From NCBI RefSeq assembly GCF_947507565.1, contig NC_089187.1, positions 682,001 through 746,000 of the forward strand: DNA of 64,000 nucleotides. Direction: 5' to 3'. Both the position numbers and the translations under genes were made by a program. Source of the stretch: Oscarella lobularis (taxonomy: Eukaryota > Porifera > Homoscleromorpha > Homosclerophorida > Oscarellidae). The notes under the pieces are model-generated. The model was not told the DNA's origin, made no database searches, and was given only the letters and a program-made list of their open reading frames with translations. Positions 1 through 13,500 of this stretch are shown here, piece by piece. The stretch's first letter is position 1, and the number at the start of each line of letters is the position of its first letter.

Positions 1-3000
1 GCCCTTTCTTAAGGTTGCTCAGTAGGTCACCGTGACAACAGTATTCGACGATCAGGCACAGCGGCCGACTTCTCGTTATGCATCCGAGCATGCTGACAAT
101 GTGAGGATGCTGTCCGATTCTCTTCATGAGTTTGATTTCTTCCATGAAGTCAGAGTCCTTCTGACAGGGTCCTAAGCAATCAATATTCCACGCGCTTAAT
201 TGCTTGTATATATGCCGCCTGATCGTGTGTTATACTAAAAGCTGGGCATAAAATGACTTACCCTTTAACATTTTACACGCCACAATCGACTTCTTTTTAC
301 CGTCGGGATCGCTTCGAAATCGACTCCGTATCGACGACCGCATCGACGTTCGCGTCGGAGATCGCGGCGATGATTGGTGGTAAAGGTGCGCTTTGAGCAC
401 GACGCCGAAAGCCCCTTGGCCGATAGTTTCGAGCAGAAACACGTCGCCCCGATTGATTTCCCAATTGTCGCGCAGCTGAAGGGAATCAAACGCGGGATAC
501 GCCGAGCGCTGTTGTTTGCGACGGATGTAGGTGGCACTCAAAACAGCCAAGACGAAGACAACGGACGAGCTGATGACTGACACGATAATTGTGAATAGAG
601 GAACCGAAGAATCTGTAAAAACATGAGACAATTAATTAGGTGATTCGTTAAAAACTTAACATTTGTGCTGCATGATTTCGCCATTGCCTATAATCTATAT
701 ATAAAGTGAACGTACCTTTTCGGTCAGATCTACGCGTATGCTCACACCTGCACAACGCAATTGCACAGCTTCGTCTGGGGCTGCTATAAAAAGCGTACCT
801 GCACCTTTCCGTTAAACTATTGCAGGTGCTCAGAGTTTGGTCAAATCCCCAAGAAATCTGTCATGTTTACTGAATAAGCCAGTCAGGGAGGTTTTGCCAA
901 ACTTCACTTACCTCATCCAGCTGAATGCCACTTTCGTTAATGTAAAGTTTTAGTCCGTCAAATCCTCTAGTGAAAAACGTAAAACAACCGCCAAATTTCA
1001 CCCATTCCAGGAAATCGGAATTGTGAATATAGAAAAGCAGACGGTCACGATCGTGTGATTCCACAAAAGTTGAAGCTGAATAATCGTTTCCGTTTGAAAC
1101 ATAGACCATCAGCCAGAGCCAGTATTTGTCAACGGCCGACACCTTAAAGAAAAAAAACCCGCATTGCTGCATGCACGGACGCGTTATAAGGAACATTTTA
1201 CATTAAATACGTAAATGACTCCAAGTGACGCGTTCGTTGACGCGCTCCCATTGAAACCAGAGCTTACAGCCCCTCGAACGGCGGCACGATTTAAAGCCGA
1301 TGAATTGGTTAAAAAATACAAACTGTCATTGATCACTAGCCGCTCCGATTCCATTTCAGAAATAAAACCGAGGCTTTTTCCTGGACAACTAAATACAGCG
1401 CACATACAGCAGGCTTAACAAGGATTTGACATGCTTGCCTGCCGGAAGTGCAGTAATCTACGCATTTGCAGGAAGTGTTGCAGTCGGAACCAAATTTTCC
1501 TGGGTAGCATGGGGAGGCGCAGGTCGGGCCCGTCCATCCTGGAAGACAATTGCAAATTCCAGACACTGAATCACAACTGGCATCGTTTTGACATCTAGAT
1601 AATAATAGAGAAGTTTCGTCTGGCACTATCGTCTGCTTTGGCTACACCTACTCGCAATCTTTCTCGCAGTTGGGTCCGTATTTACCTTTAGAGCACGGAA
1701 GCTCGCAGAGCCTTCCGTGGACGCCAGCTGGACAGCTGCAGTTGAAATCCCACGAGAATGCTTTGACAATGGAACAAAATCCGTAGAGCGGCTAAAATTA
1801 ACGTTACCCATGCATGAATCATGTTTTCAGACTACGTGCAACTAATACAGCTGTACCTGATTGGAAGTGCGCGAAAAGCCCACGCGACACCAAGGCTTGC
1901 ACGTCCGACTTGCTGCAAACTCGGCAATGGCAGGGCGCCTTGGTATAGGACCGTATGTGGAAATTCCTTGAGAGCCGCCACACAAAAGGCTCCTGTTTCC
2001 AAGACAAGGAAGATTGCAGCCGCTAAAACATGCATGCAATAAGTAGAGAAAATCGTCATGCACGTATTGCGTAAACCTGTCCTCTAAGACAACGTTTCCG
2101 TATTCGTTGTCGCAAAAACATTGATTCGCATTATGTACACCGTAGTACTTGTAGTTTTTGGCGCTAAAATACTTCATTGACTGGTGCGTAATAACCTCCT
2201 TAGCATTACTAGCATTTTTGACGACAGAATTCCGGTGTCATCATTTCTGATTGTTCATCAGTGACAGGCACGCGGTAGTTAAGATGACGCTTATTAGCTA
2301 CGTCCGCAAAGCAACCAAGGTAAACAGACTGATCATTCGAAGAATTCATCTTGCTTATTGAAATCGATTCCCTAGCCAAAGTAGCAAGATCCTAAACAAA
2401 AAATGTCGTGCGCGATTAACCCAATTTCGAATTACTAGTACATTGAACGTCTTCCGATATGGCACAGACTCCGGACTTGGCATCGTTTCCCCCGTAAACA
2501 CGTCAGCATCGATGCGAATCCGACCTGAACCTCCGTTACCTCCACACCCAAACGTCCCGCACCCGCCTTGACCTCCGAACGCCGTCACCCGACTATCATT
2601 AACCAAAACCTCCAACCCCCTGAGATAAATACTGCCACCCGCGCCGCCGCCGCCTCCAGCACCACAAAAGATTTCCTTTTCAAAGTTCCTAAAAGAACAG
2701 TTAGAGTTCTGAATAAAAAAATATCAAGGATTATAGGTTCTTTTGTACCGCCCTTCACCATCGTCTCCGTCAGCGGAAACTTGACCGGTGACTCGAATTA
2801 CATTGCGAGCGTCCAAATGAAGTGCTCCGCCGCCGTTGCCGCCTTTGCCGCCGTGAATCGCCCCAGCGAGGGCATGGACATCGACGCTGTCGCCCGAACC
2901 CGAATCTTCACCGACGGAGGCATTGACATAGTCGCTGCCACTTCCACCGCCCGAACCGAAATGCAGAATTCGGAGATTGGTACGTCCGTAGGAGCGGCCT

Positions 3001-6000
3001 CCTTCGCCGACTCCGTACTGATTGCTATCTTTACCGACGCCAGGTTGTCTGAATAAAAACACGGGTGCGGAATCAGTGTAACCGGAAAAAGTCACATTTG
3101 TGTATTACCCCGCTGTGCCGTAGCCTCCGCCGCCACCTGGTTTTCCGTACATAAGGCCTCCCCCTCCGCCGCCTTCATTTGCAGCAAATACTGTCGTTCC
3201 TACAGCTACAAAAATAAACGCGTCATTCCCGTAAGGCTTCAACGTCTGTTCGTACGGTACATGTACAAATGAACTGTTAGAGTCTAAATATTTGTACTTA
3301 CTTCACCTCGTAAAACTATAGTCTCTCGGAGGAAAGACATAAACTAGATACGTATGAACATATCATAAGACCTAGCTTATTATGAGAGATTTTTACTTTA
3401 ATCATTGACATTGACTGACTCACACTGAAAACTTTCGCCTTGCTTTCCAGAGAGATTGGACTTCGCCGATTTTTGACCGCCTTTGTAACCAGCCCCTTTC
3501 GCGGTAAGAGTCCCCCTAATAACGATATCTTGAGCGTAGAGTTGAAACGTTCCATTCGCTCCGAAGTTGTTGCGATTCCACGGTGCCACTATTACGGTAA
3601 CATTAGCGTCTATGAAGAAAGTACGCACATTGCAGTGAACACCGGATACGACGTCGCCATCTGCAGGAGACCAGTCTTTGTAACCCCAATCAATACCGCG
3701 GCAATCGGGCTGCAAATTCGAACAAAAATCGTAGTGAGCTGCCAATCGATTATAGATGACGTTGTGCTGTAAAAAATAGGCATCAAATTTTTACTTAGTA
3801 TAACACAGAAATTTTACTGTCGTATTGAAGTCTTTCAGTGGGTATTTGTAGTGAACAATAATTTCTCTCCTATGTAGAACTCTCTTCCAAACCATAAAGC
3901 TCTTAATTAAAGCAACCTACAATAAGAAGAGTAGAATTTCAAAATGTCAATCAACTCACCTTTATATCGCCGGCGAATCTATTTTCTAAGCAACAGTACT
4001 CTCCTCCAAGACGAAATCCATCTGCAGGTAAGGGAAAAGCGGTCCGCGTTCGGGCAGATCTGAGCAAACTTCCGTTGACGTAGAGCCGCGCTTTCGTGCC
4101 ATCTACTGTCATTGCAACATGATGCCATTGATCGACGTATCCTATAGTCCTAGTTCTAGCCGTATGATAACTCTTCGAGCAGCCTGTAAGAGGCATGTAG
4201 ACAAGAGCGAACTTTCCGTCATCGAGAGCAACGCCCATCTTGCTGCAACTCTTAACAGTGCCCATGATAGTCTGAAAGAGACAAAAGAAAAACGGTTTTT
4301 AGTTAACTAACCCATAGAGCAAATAATTATGAATATGAGCAATCATACCTTGCGACCAACCACATATGTCGTCGGCCTGAACCACCCTTCCAATGTGTAC
4401 ACACTACCGGGAGACCACCATCCAAGATCAACGTAGCCACTCACACCATCGGTGTGAACAGAACAGGCAAAAGGGGGTCCAACCTTTAGCACAAGAGCTG
4501 ACTTCAAATTGGAATTAAAATCACTAGTTCTACTAATCACCGAGCAATTTGAAACGCACTGGGTTACAGACTTTCCGAGCCAAGTCGAAGGAAATTTGCA
4601 ATCTTTTTGGTCGCCGTCACCTCCGTACGTCGTACGCGTGCTCGTCGTCTTGAGAACGTTCTCGCACTTTCCCGAATTTTGACAAACCGGGCCCTTTTCT
4701 CGCGATTTCCAAGCGCAAAAATCAAACTGATCGCTGCCTGTTCAGAAGAAACGTCAGAGAAAAAATAAATCGCAGACCCCCTTCGTCGTCCATGCAGTGT
4801 GTAATAAACTTACCTAGGAGATCTCCGCAGTTTGATCCTCTCGAGCCGGGTAAGCACAAACATTCGTACGTCGCAGCGTCTCTGACGATGCATTTTCCTA
4901 AATTTGCGCAAGGATTTCTCGTTACACACGGATGCGTCGAGACAAGACGAAGTTTGAGTTGCGCGAACGACTGATTCGACGGCAGTACGGGAAAACAGAC
5001 CCCTCCGCAACGCCCTTTAACCTTCTGTTGCAATTCTACATAAAGAACAAATAGGAAAGTAATAACGACGAAAACTCACTAACTTGAGAAAGACACAGAA
5101 GGTTTATTGCTCATTGGCCCTGTCCAAGACCAAGTCACTTGCGGATCAACTTGAAAAGGAGTTGAAGTCAAGTCGATTTCAAAGGCACCGCGAAAACGAC
5201 AGGCTCGAGTCGTTTGACTATAAAACTTGTCGCCGCTTTGGCCATAGCTAAGACGGCAAAGAAATGGCAAGTACAATTTCTTTTTGCGTTCTTCTCACGG
5301 TATATGGGAACCGCCTTCGACGGAAGTTGAGTATGAGAAATCGTTTGTCGACACAAGCCACGAGTCAAAATTAAAGCGAACGCGGTTGAAGTGAGTTTCA
5401 CCCCATTCGTCCCAGTTCCGTTGAGGCGCGGTGAGACGACAGGCAAACGGCAAGCCTAAATAAAATGATGCAACTCAAGTGAAATCTCGAGAGAGACACT
5501 TAACTCATTATTGCAAAATTTATTTATTGAAACAATCTTAACAGATAGCTGATAATTATCTGATCTTCTTACCAAGCAGCTTGTAATAACGAGCGTAGTT
5601 GTTTCGTTGGGTCAGCGAAATGTATTCAGATGGCGTTCCCTTATCCATGCCTGTAAAAATGAATAAGAGACGTCGTGTTAAAAATTGACCAAGTCTGGGT
5701 GTACGCTTGCGGAGAAAAAAACAATCCAGACTGTGTACTGAACAGCGCCTTAGACAGATTATGCCTAAATACGGCTTAGGAACGGTAGAAGAAAATTCAA
5801 ACTACAAATACGATAGGGGACCCCTCTGACACAATTCCAGTTTCGTTCTACTCGGTCCATTTTCAGTGGTCCCCGTGTGGTCCAATTTTGGCAGCAACGA
5901 TAGGACGTCGAGTCCATTTTTTGCAACAGAGCCACTAGCACCTGACTTTAGCGTTTCCCCAAATCGTCCTATCTATGAATAGCTGAAGGCAAAACGTAGC

Positions 6001-6275
6001 CCCGCTGCGCGTCACAAAGGTAAACTTAGATCAGCGCAACCAACAAAAGGAGAAGAACGAGCGATCTTTCCTCTCTTTTCCCCCTAAGATTTTTCCCAAA
6101 CCATACCTTTGCAGTAGACGGAGACCACAACGCGCGGAAGTATTTCCAAATTGTACTGCCCGTCCGTCGTGCTGCCCGTCTTGTAATAGTCAACGCAGCG
6201 AGAATATCGCTCTTGACCCGCTACTAGCCATTGAAAGCCCATTAGAACGCCAATATAGGCACCGAAGAAGCCCAT
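1..6275 (-). CDS. RTK copy A: GON-EGF-LamG-Gly-rich-WSC-EGF receptor tyrosine kinase, 3' end cut by the window edge
   Basis: Start chosen at the MGFFGAY methionine (6275) because it opens a good signal peptide and is shared by all copies. Exon 1 (6107-6275) and exon 2 (5571-5650), followed by exons near 5310-5455 and 5090-5250, build a GON domain (YCKG..SEYISL, RVRF, YGQSGD, FEIDLTST). Next come an EGF exon (near 4815-5035), a Cys-containing linker (4552-4740), LamG-like exons (near 4350-4490, 3960-4270 and 3825-3900), a domain with a GVHCNVRTF motif (near 3425-3770), glycine-rich exons (3107-3205, 2740-3050, 2450-2690), WSC exons (1855-2390, starting YLGCF), two EGF-like exons (1430-1800) and beta-rich juxtamembrane exons (900-1410). 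Exon 262-612 carries the transmembrane helix, basic stop-transfer residues, the GQGAFG glycine loop and the VACK lysine. Exon 1-171 carries the C-helix glutamate and the hinge (VEYCCHGDLL). The catalytic loop lies beyond the window. Ligand unknown. Confidence 0.85.
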
Positions 6276-6784
6276 GACCGCGCTACGTCTAAAGAGCTTG
6301 CCACACGTCGGAGTGGGTGATAGCAGAAGCAATATGGTTCGCTTCTATTTTTTATCTCGTTTTTGCAAACGCACGCTCGTTGATTCGCAGCTCGAAGGTG
6401 TTCTCCAATCGACAGGTCCGCTTTTGAGCTGCACACCCGGCCCCACTTCCGCGTCACACACTTCAGGAAATCCGCATTGAAAAAGTGCGATTGAGCACAC
6501 TTCGATCGTCGAAAACAGAATGTCGAAGTTCGTTCTATATCAACGACGCGACCCCCCCGTAGGCATTCGTGATTGACGCCGCCTGACAACTGCTCTCTTC
6601 CTGCCTCACGAAATTAGTATTGTCTTGTGTCAGACTCACCATTAGCTAAAGCTATTCATCTGCATGATTGATAAACAGTCTGAAGAACGGTGCAGTAGCG
6701 ATCACCCTTGTGACAGTAAGAGGAAAGAAAGCGAATCGGAGATTCCTCTGCGGACTCCAACCGCGAATCCACTTAGGAGATCCG
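6276..6784. other. 5' flank of RTK copy A
   Basis: About 500 bp upstream of the RTK A start codon. Unlike copies B, C and D it lacks the shared promoter module with the ATGACGTCAT palindrome. I see no convincing gene here. Confidence 0.4.
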
Positions 6785-7112
6785 ATCGGAAGCACAGACC
6801 GTAAGAGTGATCTGCAGGAATGATAAAAAAATTCAATCGTCTCACATCAGGTCTCGTCTGATTGTGTGTGTCGCCGACAGCTCACCTGTCCTTCGTAAAA
6901 CTAACGGCGATACGGAGTGTTCTATAGAAACGATTAGTTTGAACAGTGCAAGAGGAGTAGCGACTATAGACAAGTACTCTAGTCTAGAAGAGTGAATATC
7001 CCACGCAACGACGGCGCGTGTGTCTATACGACGTACGCGCCGGGCTGCCTCCGTGTCCGTCAAAACAACACATCCACGCGTCGACTTTTGACTTCAAGTC
7101 CAGGGTCCTAAG
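6785..7112 (-). pseudogene. Orphan exon fragment with an intron boundary shared with the ARFGEF3-like gene
   Basis: Read on the minus strand there is an acceptor-like site at 7113, an exon-like stretch ending in CAG|gtgagc at 6886, a short intron, and a second acceptor (cctgcag) at 6812. The bases around this second acceptor and the first ~20 bases of the following exon match the acceptor and exon start at 46615 in the ARFGEF3-like gene (shared ATCACTCTT after the acceptor). The match then ends abruptly. In the phase needed to join that gene the upstream stretch contains a stop, so the piece looks decayed. A real but unrelated small exon is the alternative. Confidence 0.3.
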
Positions 7113-7581
7113 CTACGTTTGCAATCGATAATCCTACTTGCAAAGAAAAACATACTTGGTAGCCCCCCTAAAGGAGCCCGGCCGTTCAATCGTAGCTATG
7201 GCTCAATAAGCCTACGTCAATCTGAATAAGTGCATTGTCGACAGGCCTCTCTTCTACCGTTTCGAAGTCTTTGACCCCGTCCTCGACGGCGCGCGGCTCG
7301 AACAATCGTGAACGTTCGACTGACAGACGGTGATAAGAACAGCTAGCTGCTTTCACCGGTGATATTTTGCACTGCTCACTGTCGAAGCGCATAATCGAGT
7401 CGCTAGGGCCCTACTAAAGGGGCTTCGAAGGCAAATATCACGTGATTGCAACATAGATTGCAAATACAGGTACAGGACAGCCAGTGAAAAAGCGTGCATT
7501 ATTTCATTAACAAACGAGTGTTCAAACTTGACTCTAAAACGTGCAGCACCTCCTAACTTACAAATAAGAAACACCTGTACC
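7113..7581. other. 3' flank of RTK copy B
   Basis: No gene seen. About 300 bp of this stretch (from about 7265) are homologous to the 3' flank of RTK copy D (about 26735-26984), marking B and D as closest relatives at this end. Confidence 0.55.
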
Positions 7582-10500
7582 TTATAGGGCAGTAACGAAA
7601 AAGCCATCCAAGGACTGCTTGCCAGCTGTTTGACTCTCCTTACAGTCTACGCTAGCAGCAGACTTTTCAGAGCTTTCTGACGAATCTGTCATTACAGTTA
7701 TTGAATCCAAGTCCCAATCGGCATTGGAAATATCAAGGTCGATGTATGTTGTAGGTTGTTCCGATTCGAGGATTTTTCCAAGCTCTTGCGAGAGAACGCT
7801 GAACCCTGGACGCTGTTCAGGATCCGAGCGCCAACACTCTGTCATCAGTGTGTATCTACATGTTAGTGCATAAAGCAGCATTGGTCGGTAAAGGGCGAGA
7901 ATGCAGAGCGAAAAGCTTACAGTTCTTTGGAGCAGCTTTTTGGACAAGCCAGACGGTTGCCACCACGCAAATACGATAGGAATTTCTTACCAGACATGCA
8001 TGAATAAGGAAAACCGCCTGGAAATATACTTCTTTATACTTAAAATAATAATTAATAGTCTTACCCAAAGTGCATATTTCCCAAATAACTACGCCAAACG
8101 ACCATCTAAAACGAAAAGAAAAAAATATTTTAGTATGTAAAATGGACATGTAAATCTTACACGTCGCTCTTCTCTGTAAAGATGCGGTGTGTGATGGCCT
8201 CGATTGACATCCATCGAAGAGGAAGACGCCTCGCTTTCTTTTGTAAATACACGCCGTCCTGGTAGACCGCTCTCGTTAGTCCAAAGTCGGACACCTTGAG
8301 CAGACTGTTTTCGCAGACTAGAACATTTCGACACGCCAAGTCGCGATGAACCAGACCCCTTCCGGCCAAATACTCCTGCAGTTTAAAATTCTGTGACAAA
8401 AATGTACTTGATTGCTAAAGTTCTTTTACCATTCCAGATGCAATTTGCCAGGCGAACGACAGTAGATCGGAAGCCGTAAACACCCCTTCGACATTTTCCT
8501 CATCTTTGAACGCATGTTCAGACATTTCTTGATCCTCGTCGAGCTTCGACCCGCAACTGCTACCTAACTTCGTGCAATGTTTTCTGAACGTCAAATCCTG
8601 TTTAGATAGCAAAAATAGCATGGTACTACTGCACTTTTTCCGATAAAGTTACGTGCCTCCGACTCGATATTCCTTTTAGGGCAGCTTCTATCCGTGTTCT
8701 GCTGGCTTTTGACGTACTGCATGAATAAAAAGTACAGTGCACTTAGCTTGCTTGATTTAGCGCTCTCCTCACAACGCGTCAAAAACCGGATCCCTAAACT
8801 ACACGTAGGGGTTTATGCGACCCGGAATCCCTCTTTCCCAAAAATGCCAAGGCTTAAATTCTTTAAATTCTTTAGGCGTTTCAATAAATTAGGAGTGCTT
8901 TCAATGACAGGCAAGTGCAAGCAAGTATACTTCCTGCAGCTTTTTGCCAGTAAGGCCCCAAAAAATCCTAAATTCGTCCCTGACACTAACGGGCCAAACG
9001 AATCATTTGACGGGAAAACATTATGTGCCAATTGTGACCGCCAATCATTCACGTTTTAATGCAAAGCTCCCTGTTTCTGCCTCTACGTACCTCAAGTCTT
9101 CCTTTCTGAAGGTTGCTCAGCAGGTCTCCGTGGCAACAGTACTCGACGATGAGGCAGAGTGGCTGACTCCTCGTAATGCATCCTAGCATGCTGACAATGT
9201 GTGGATGCTGCCCGATTCGCTTCATAAGTTTGATTTCGTCCATGAAGTCAGAGTCCTGCTGACATGGTCCTAAATATTCAAAAGTCAATTATGCACCAGA
9301 GCGATTTCGACAGAAAATATGCCGCATCATGGCATGGAAATTTAAAGGCCCGGCTGGCGTATCGTAAATACTAAGAGCCCTTTTGTGCATAGAAGAGAGG
9401 CCTACCTTTCACCATTTTGCAAGCCACAATCCGCTTATTTTCCCCGTCGGGATCGCGTAGCGACGACCGCGGCAATGATTTGCAGTAAAGTTGAGCTTTG
9501 AGCACGACGCCGAAAGCGCCTTGGCCAATTTTATCGAGCATATATACGTCGCCACGACGGATTTCCCAATCGTCGCGCAGCTCAATCGCAGCAGTCGATG
9601 AGCGATGTCGTTTGCGATGGATGCAGGTGACGATAGTCCCAAAAATGATCAAGGCAAGTACTGAGCTTATGACTGACACAATAATTGTCAATTGAGGAAC
9701 CGAAGAATCTGTTAAGATATGAGGTTTACATGAAATAATGAAACACGAGGGGCCCAAATTTCCTGGAGAGCAAGTCGGGCCGGCCCATCCCGGAAGGCAT
9801 TTGCAAGTTCCCGACACTGAATCGCAACCGGTATTGTTTAGACTTCTGATAATAAAGAAATTTCTTCTACAGAACTAATGTCTGCTTTGCGCTACTTACT
9901 TGCAATCTTTCTCGCAGTTGGGACCGTATTCACCTTTGGAGCTTCCGTGTTCGCAGAGCTTTCCGTGCCAACCAGATGAACAGTTGCACTTGAAATCCCA
10001 GAAGCGTGCCATCTTTGAACAAAATCCGTAAAGCGGCTAAATTGAATTAACGTTACGGGCAAACCCTTTTCGAAATTAGCCGCATTCATTGGTGCATGCA
10101 TTGCACGGTCGGTGCATGTAAGTAGCGCAGCTGTACCTGATTCGAATTTTGTGAAAAGCCCACGGGACACCAAGGCTTGCACGTCCACCTGGCTTTAACC
10201 CAGGCAGGCTGCCGTGTAATAGTACCGTAGATGGATGAACTCTCAAAACCGCCACACGTAAGGCTCTTGTTTCCAGAACACGGAAGATTGCACTCACTAA
10301 AATAAATGATTGTAAAAAACTGCCACCTACTACGCTCAAAATTGAACCTCTCGTCCACCATTGAACCTTTACGGGCGTTGTTGCAAAAGCATTGACTCGC
10401 ATTCTGCACACCGTAAAACTTGTAGTTTTTGGCGCTGAAATACGAAATTGAGTAGTGCAAAATTATTGCCTAAACCGTACTAGCATTTTTGGCGGCAGAA

Positions 10501-13500
10501 ATCTAGTGTCATCAATTCTGTTTCTTCATTAGTAATAGGCACACGATAGCTAAAATGACGATACCCTTCAAGGCAACCACGGTAGACAGACTGATCATTG
10601 GATGAGTTCATCTGGCTTATTGAAATAGATTCCCTAGCCAAAAGTGCACGATCCTAAACAAACAAACAATAGCTTGCGCAAAAAACTCAATTCAAAATAA
10701 GTAATACAACGAACGACGTCCCGTAAATCCTGTTCAAAACTTCTGTGTCAGAAAAAGTGCCAATCCGACCTAACCCTCCTTTGCCCCCACAGCCTAACGT
10801 TCCGCACCCGGCGCTACCACCAATCGCCGTTACCCGACGACTAGTTACAAAAATCTTCGGTCCTCTAAGATGAATACTGCCGCCCGAACCACCGCCGCCG
10901 CCGCCAGCACCACTAAAGATTTTCCTTTCAAAATTCTTAAAAAAAGACTCTATATTCTCGCACCCGCTTTCACCATCTTCTCCATTAGCAGAAACGTGAC
11001 CAGTGACTCGAATCCTGTTGCGAGCGTCCAAATGAATTGCTCCGCCGCCGTTGCCGCCTTTTCCACCGTAAAGCACTGAAGCGGAGGCATTGACATAGCT
11101 GCCTCCGCTTCCACCGCCTGAGCCCAAATACAGAAAAGCCAAATTGCGATTTCCGTACGTTCCGCCTCCTTCACCGACACCGTCTTGACTTTCGTTTACC
11201 CCAGGTTCCCTGAGAAAATTTACAGCTACAGAATCAGCATAACAAGCAAAGTCACATTTGTATTACCCCGCTGTCCCGTAGCCACCACCACCACCTGGTT
11301 TTCCGTGGCCTCCCCCTCCGCCTCCTGCATTTGCTTTAGAAGTTGCCTTTCCCGCAACTAAAAAAAGTAGAGAGTTCATTTTGGTTCGACTCTGTTCGCA
11401 CGGTACAAATACAGTATGTGCATACATAACGCACGTGTAAATGAAACATTTAGTCTTGAATCGAAAGCAAACTGCATAACTACTTACTTATTATATTATC
11501 AGACGTAACTTCATTCATTTAGCTTCTTTTCTCAGAAATAGCATGAACAGGTTTTACAAGGTGAAGTTTGTCTGATAATATAATTAGTTTACTTTAATTT
11601 ATTTTAAAATATTAAAATTTTAGATGGATAAATAAAAGCCTACACAAATAGCTTTCGCCTTGCCTGCCAAAGAGGTTAAACTTTGTCGGTTTTTCACCGC
11701 CCTTGTAACCAGCTCCTCTAGCGGTAAGAGTCCCATCAATAATGATATCACGAGCGTAGAGATGAAAAGTTCCACTCTCTCTTAAGTTTGCCGAATTGTT
11801 CTTCCACGGCGCCACTTTTACGGTAACATTGGCTTCTATGGCAAAAGTACGCACATTGCAGTGAACACCGGATACGACATCGCCATCCACAGGATACCAG
11901 TCTCTGTACCCCCAATCAGTGCCTTGGCAATCGGGCTGTGCATTAATCATACAAAAATCATAATGAACTAGCAAACGATTATAAATGACGTCGTGCTGTA
12001 ACAAACAGATATCAAATTTAATTCAGCAGAATGTAGAGATTTTTACGGTTGTATTGACGTCTTTTACTGGGTCATTGTAGTGGTCAACAATTTCTTTTTT
12101 CTCTAGAACTCTCTTCCAAACCGTGAAGCTCTGAAAGGTAAACAAAGCTAATAACAAAAGCGAAGAAATAAGGTTGATCGAGGCACTTTTATATCGCCCA
12201 CGAATCCATTATTTGAGCAACAGTGCTCTCTTCCAAGCTGAAATTCTTCTGGAGCTGAAAGAACAAAAGGACGCGTTCGAGCCGTTGTAAGCAAACTTCC
12301 GTTGACGTAGAGCCGCGCGTTAGTGCCGTCTACTGTCATTGCAACATGATGCCATTGATTGATGTATGCTATAGTTCTAGTTTGATAGCTCTTTGAGCAG
12401 CCCGTGACAGGCACAACGATAAGAGCAAACTTTCCGTTTTCAACAGTAACGCCCATCTTGCTGCAAGAACGAAACTTGCCCATAATACTCTGAAAGAGAC
12501 AAAAAAATAACAAAAATAGAAACATAAATAACAATGCTGCAGTAGATCAGAAAGAAGAGACCTTGTCACGGGCTGTCGGCCTAAACCACCCTTCCAACGT
12601 GTACACAGTACCCGGAGTCCACCATCCAAACCTAACAAAGCCACCATCGATGTGAATAGAACAGGCAAAAGGGGGCCAACCTTTAACACAACAGCAGACT
12701 TAAAATAAGAATTAAAACAACCAGTATTAACTAATCACCGAGCAGTTCGAAACGCACTGTGTTACAGGCTTTCCTAACCAAGTCAAAGGAAGTTGGCAGG
12801 TTTCTTGGCCGCCGTCACCTCCATACGTTGTAATCGCCGTCTTGATAATGTTCTCACACGTCCCCGAGTTTTGACAAACCAGCCCTTTTTCCTGAGCGCA
12901 AAAATTGAACCGGTTGGTGGTCTCTGTTTAAAATAAACAAAGTGACGCTGTAAGCCACGACAATAGAGAAGAGAATCGGAGACCACCGTTTTGAGCATTC
13001 AGTGGCTAATCAACTTACCTAGGAACTCTTCGCAGTTTGGTCCTCTCGAGCCGGGTAAGCACGAACAGTCGTACGCCTTAGCGTCTCTGACAAGGCACTT
13101 TCCCAAATTTTCACAAGGATTTTTCGTTAGACATGGATGTGTCGAGACAAGACGAAGTTTGAGTCGCGCAATCGACCGATTCGACGGCAGTACAGGAAAA
13201 CAAATACCGGGTAATCCTCCACACCGCCCGCTAACGCTCTGTCGCAAGTCTACATAAACAACAAATAGAAACTATTACACACAAGCGAAAGAAACCCACT
13301 AACTTGAGAAAGACACACAATGGTTGTTGCTCATTGGCCCCTCCCACGACCAAGTCACTTGCGGATCAACTTCAAAAGGAGTTGAAGTCAAGTTGATATT
13401 GAAGTCTCCGCGAAAAGGACAGGTTCGAGTTGTTTGATTATCGCCACCTTGGCCATAGCTAAACACAACAGATTAATGGCGAGAACCATTGTTTGTGTTC

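Noticed and set aside
7045-7065. Minus-strand peptide FDGHGG resembling a PP2C phosphatase motif
   Set aside because: Only six residues match, the frame stops soon after, and no other PP2C motif is near.
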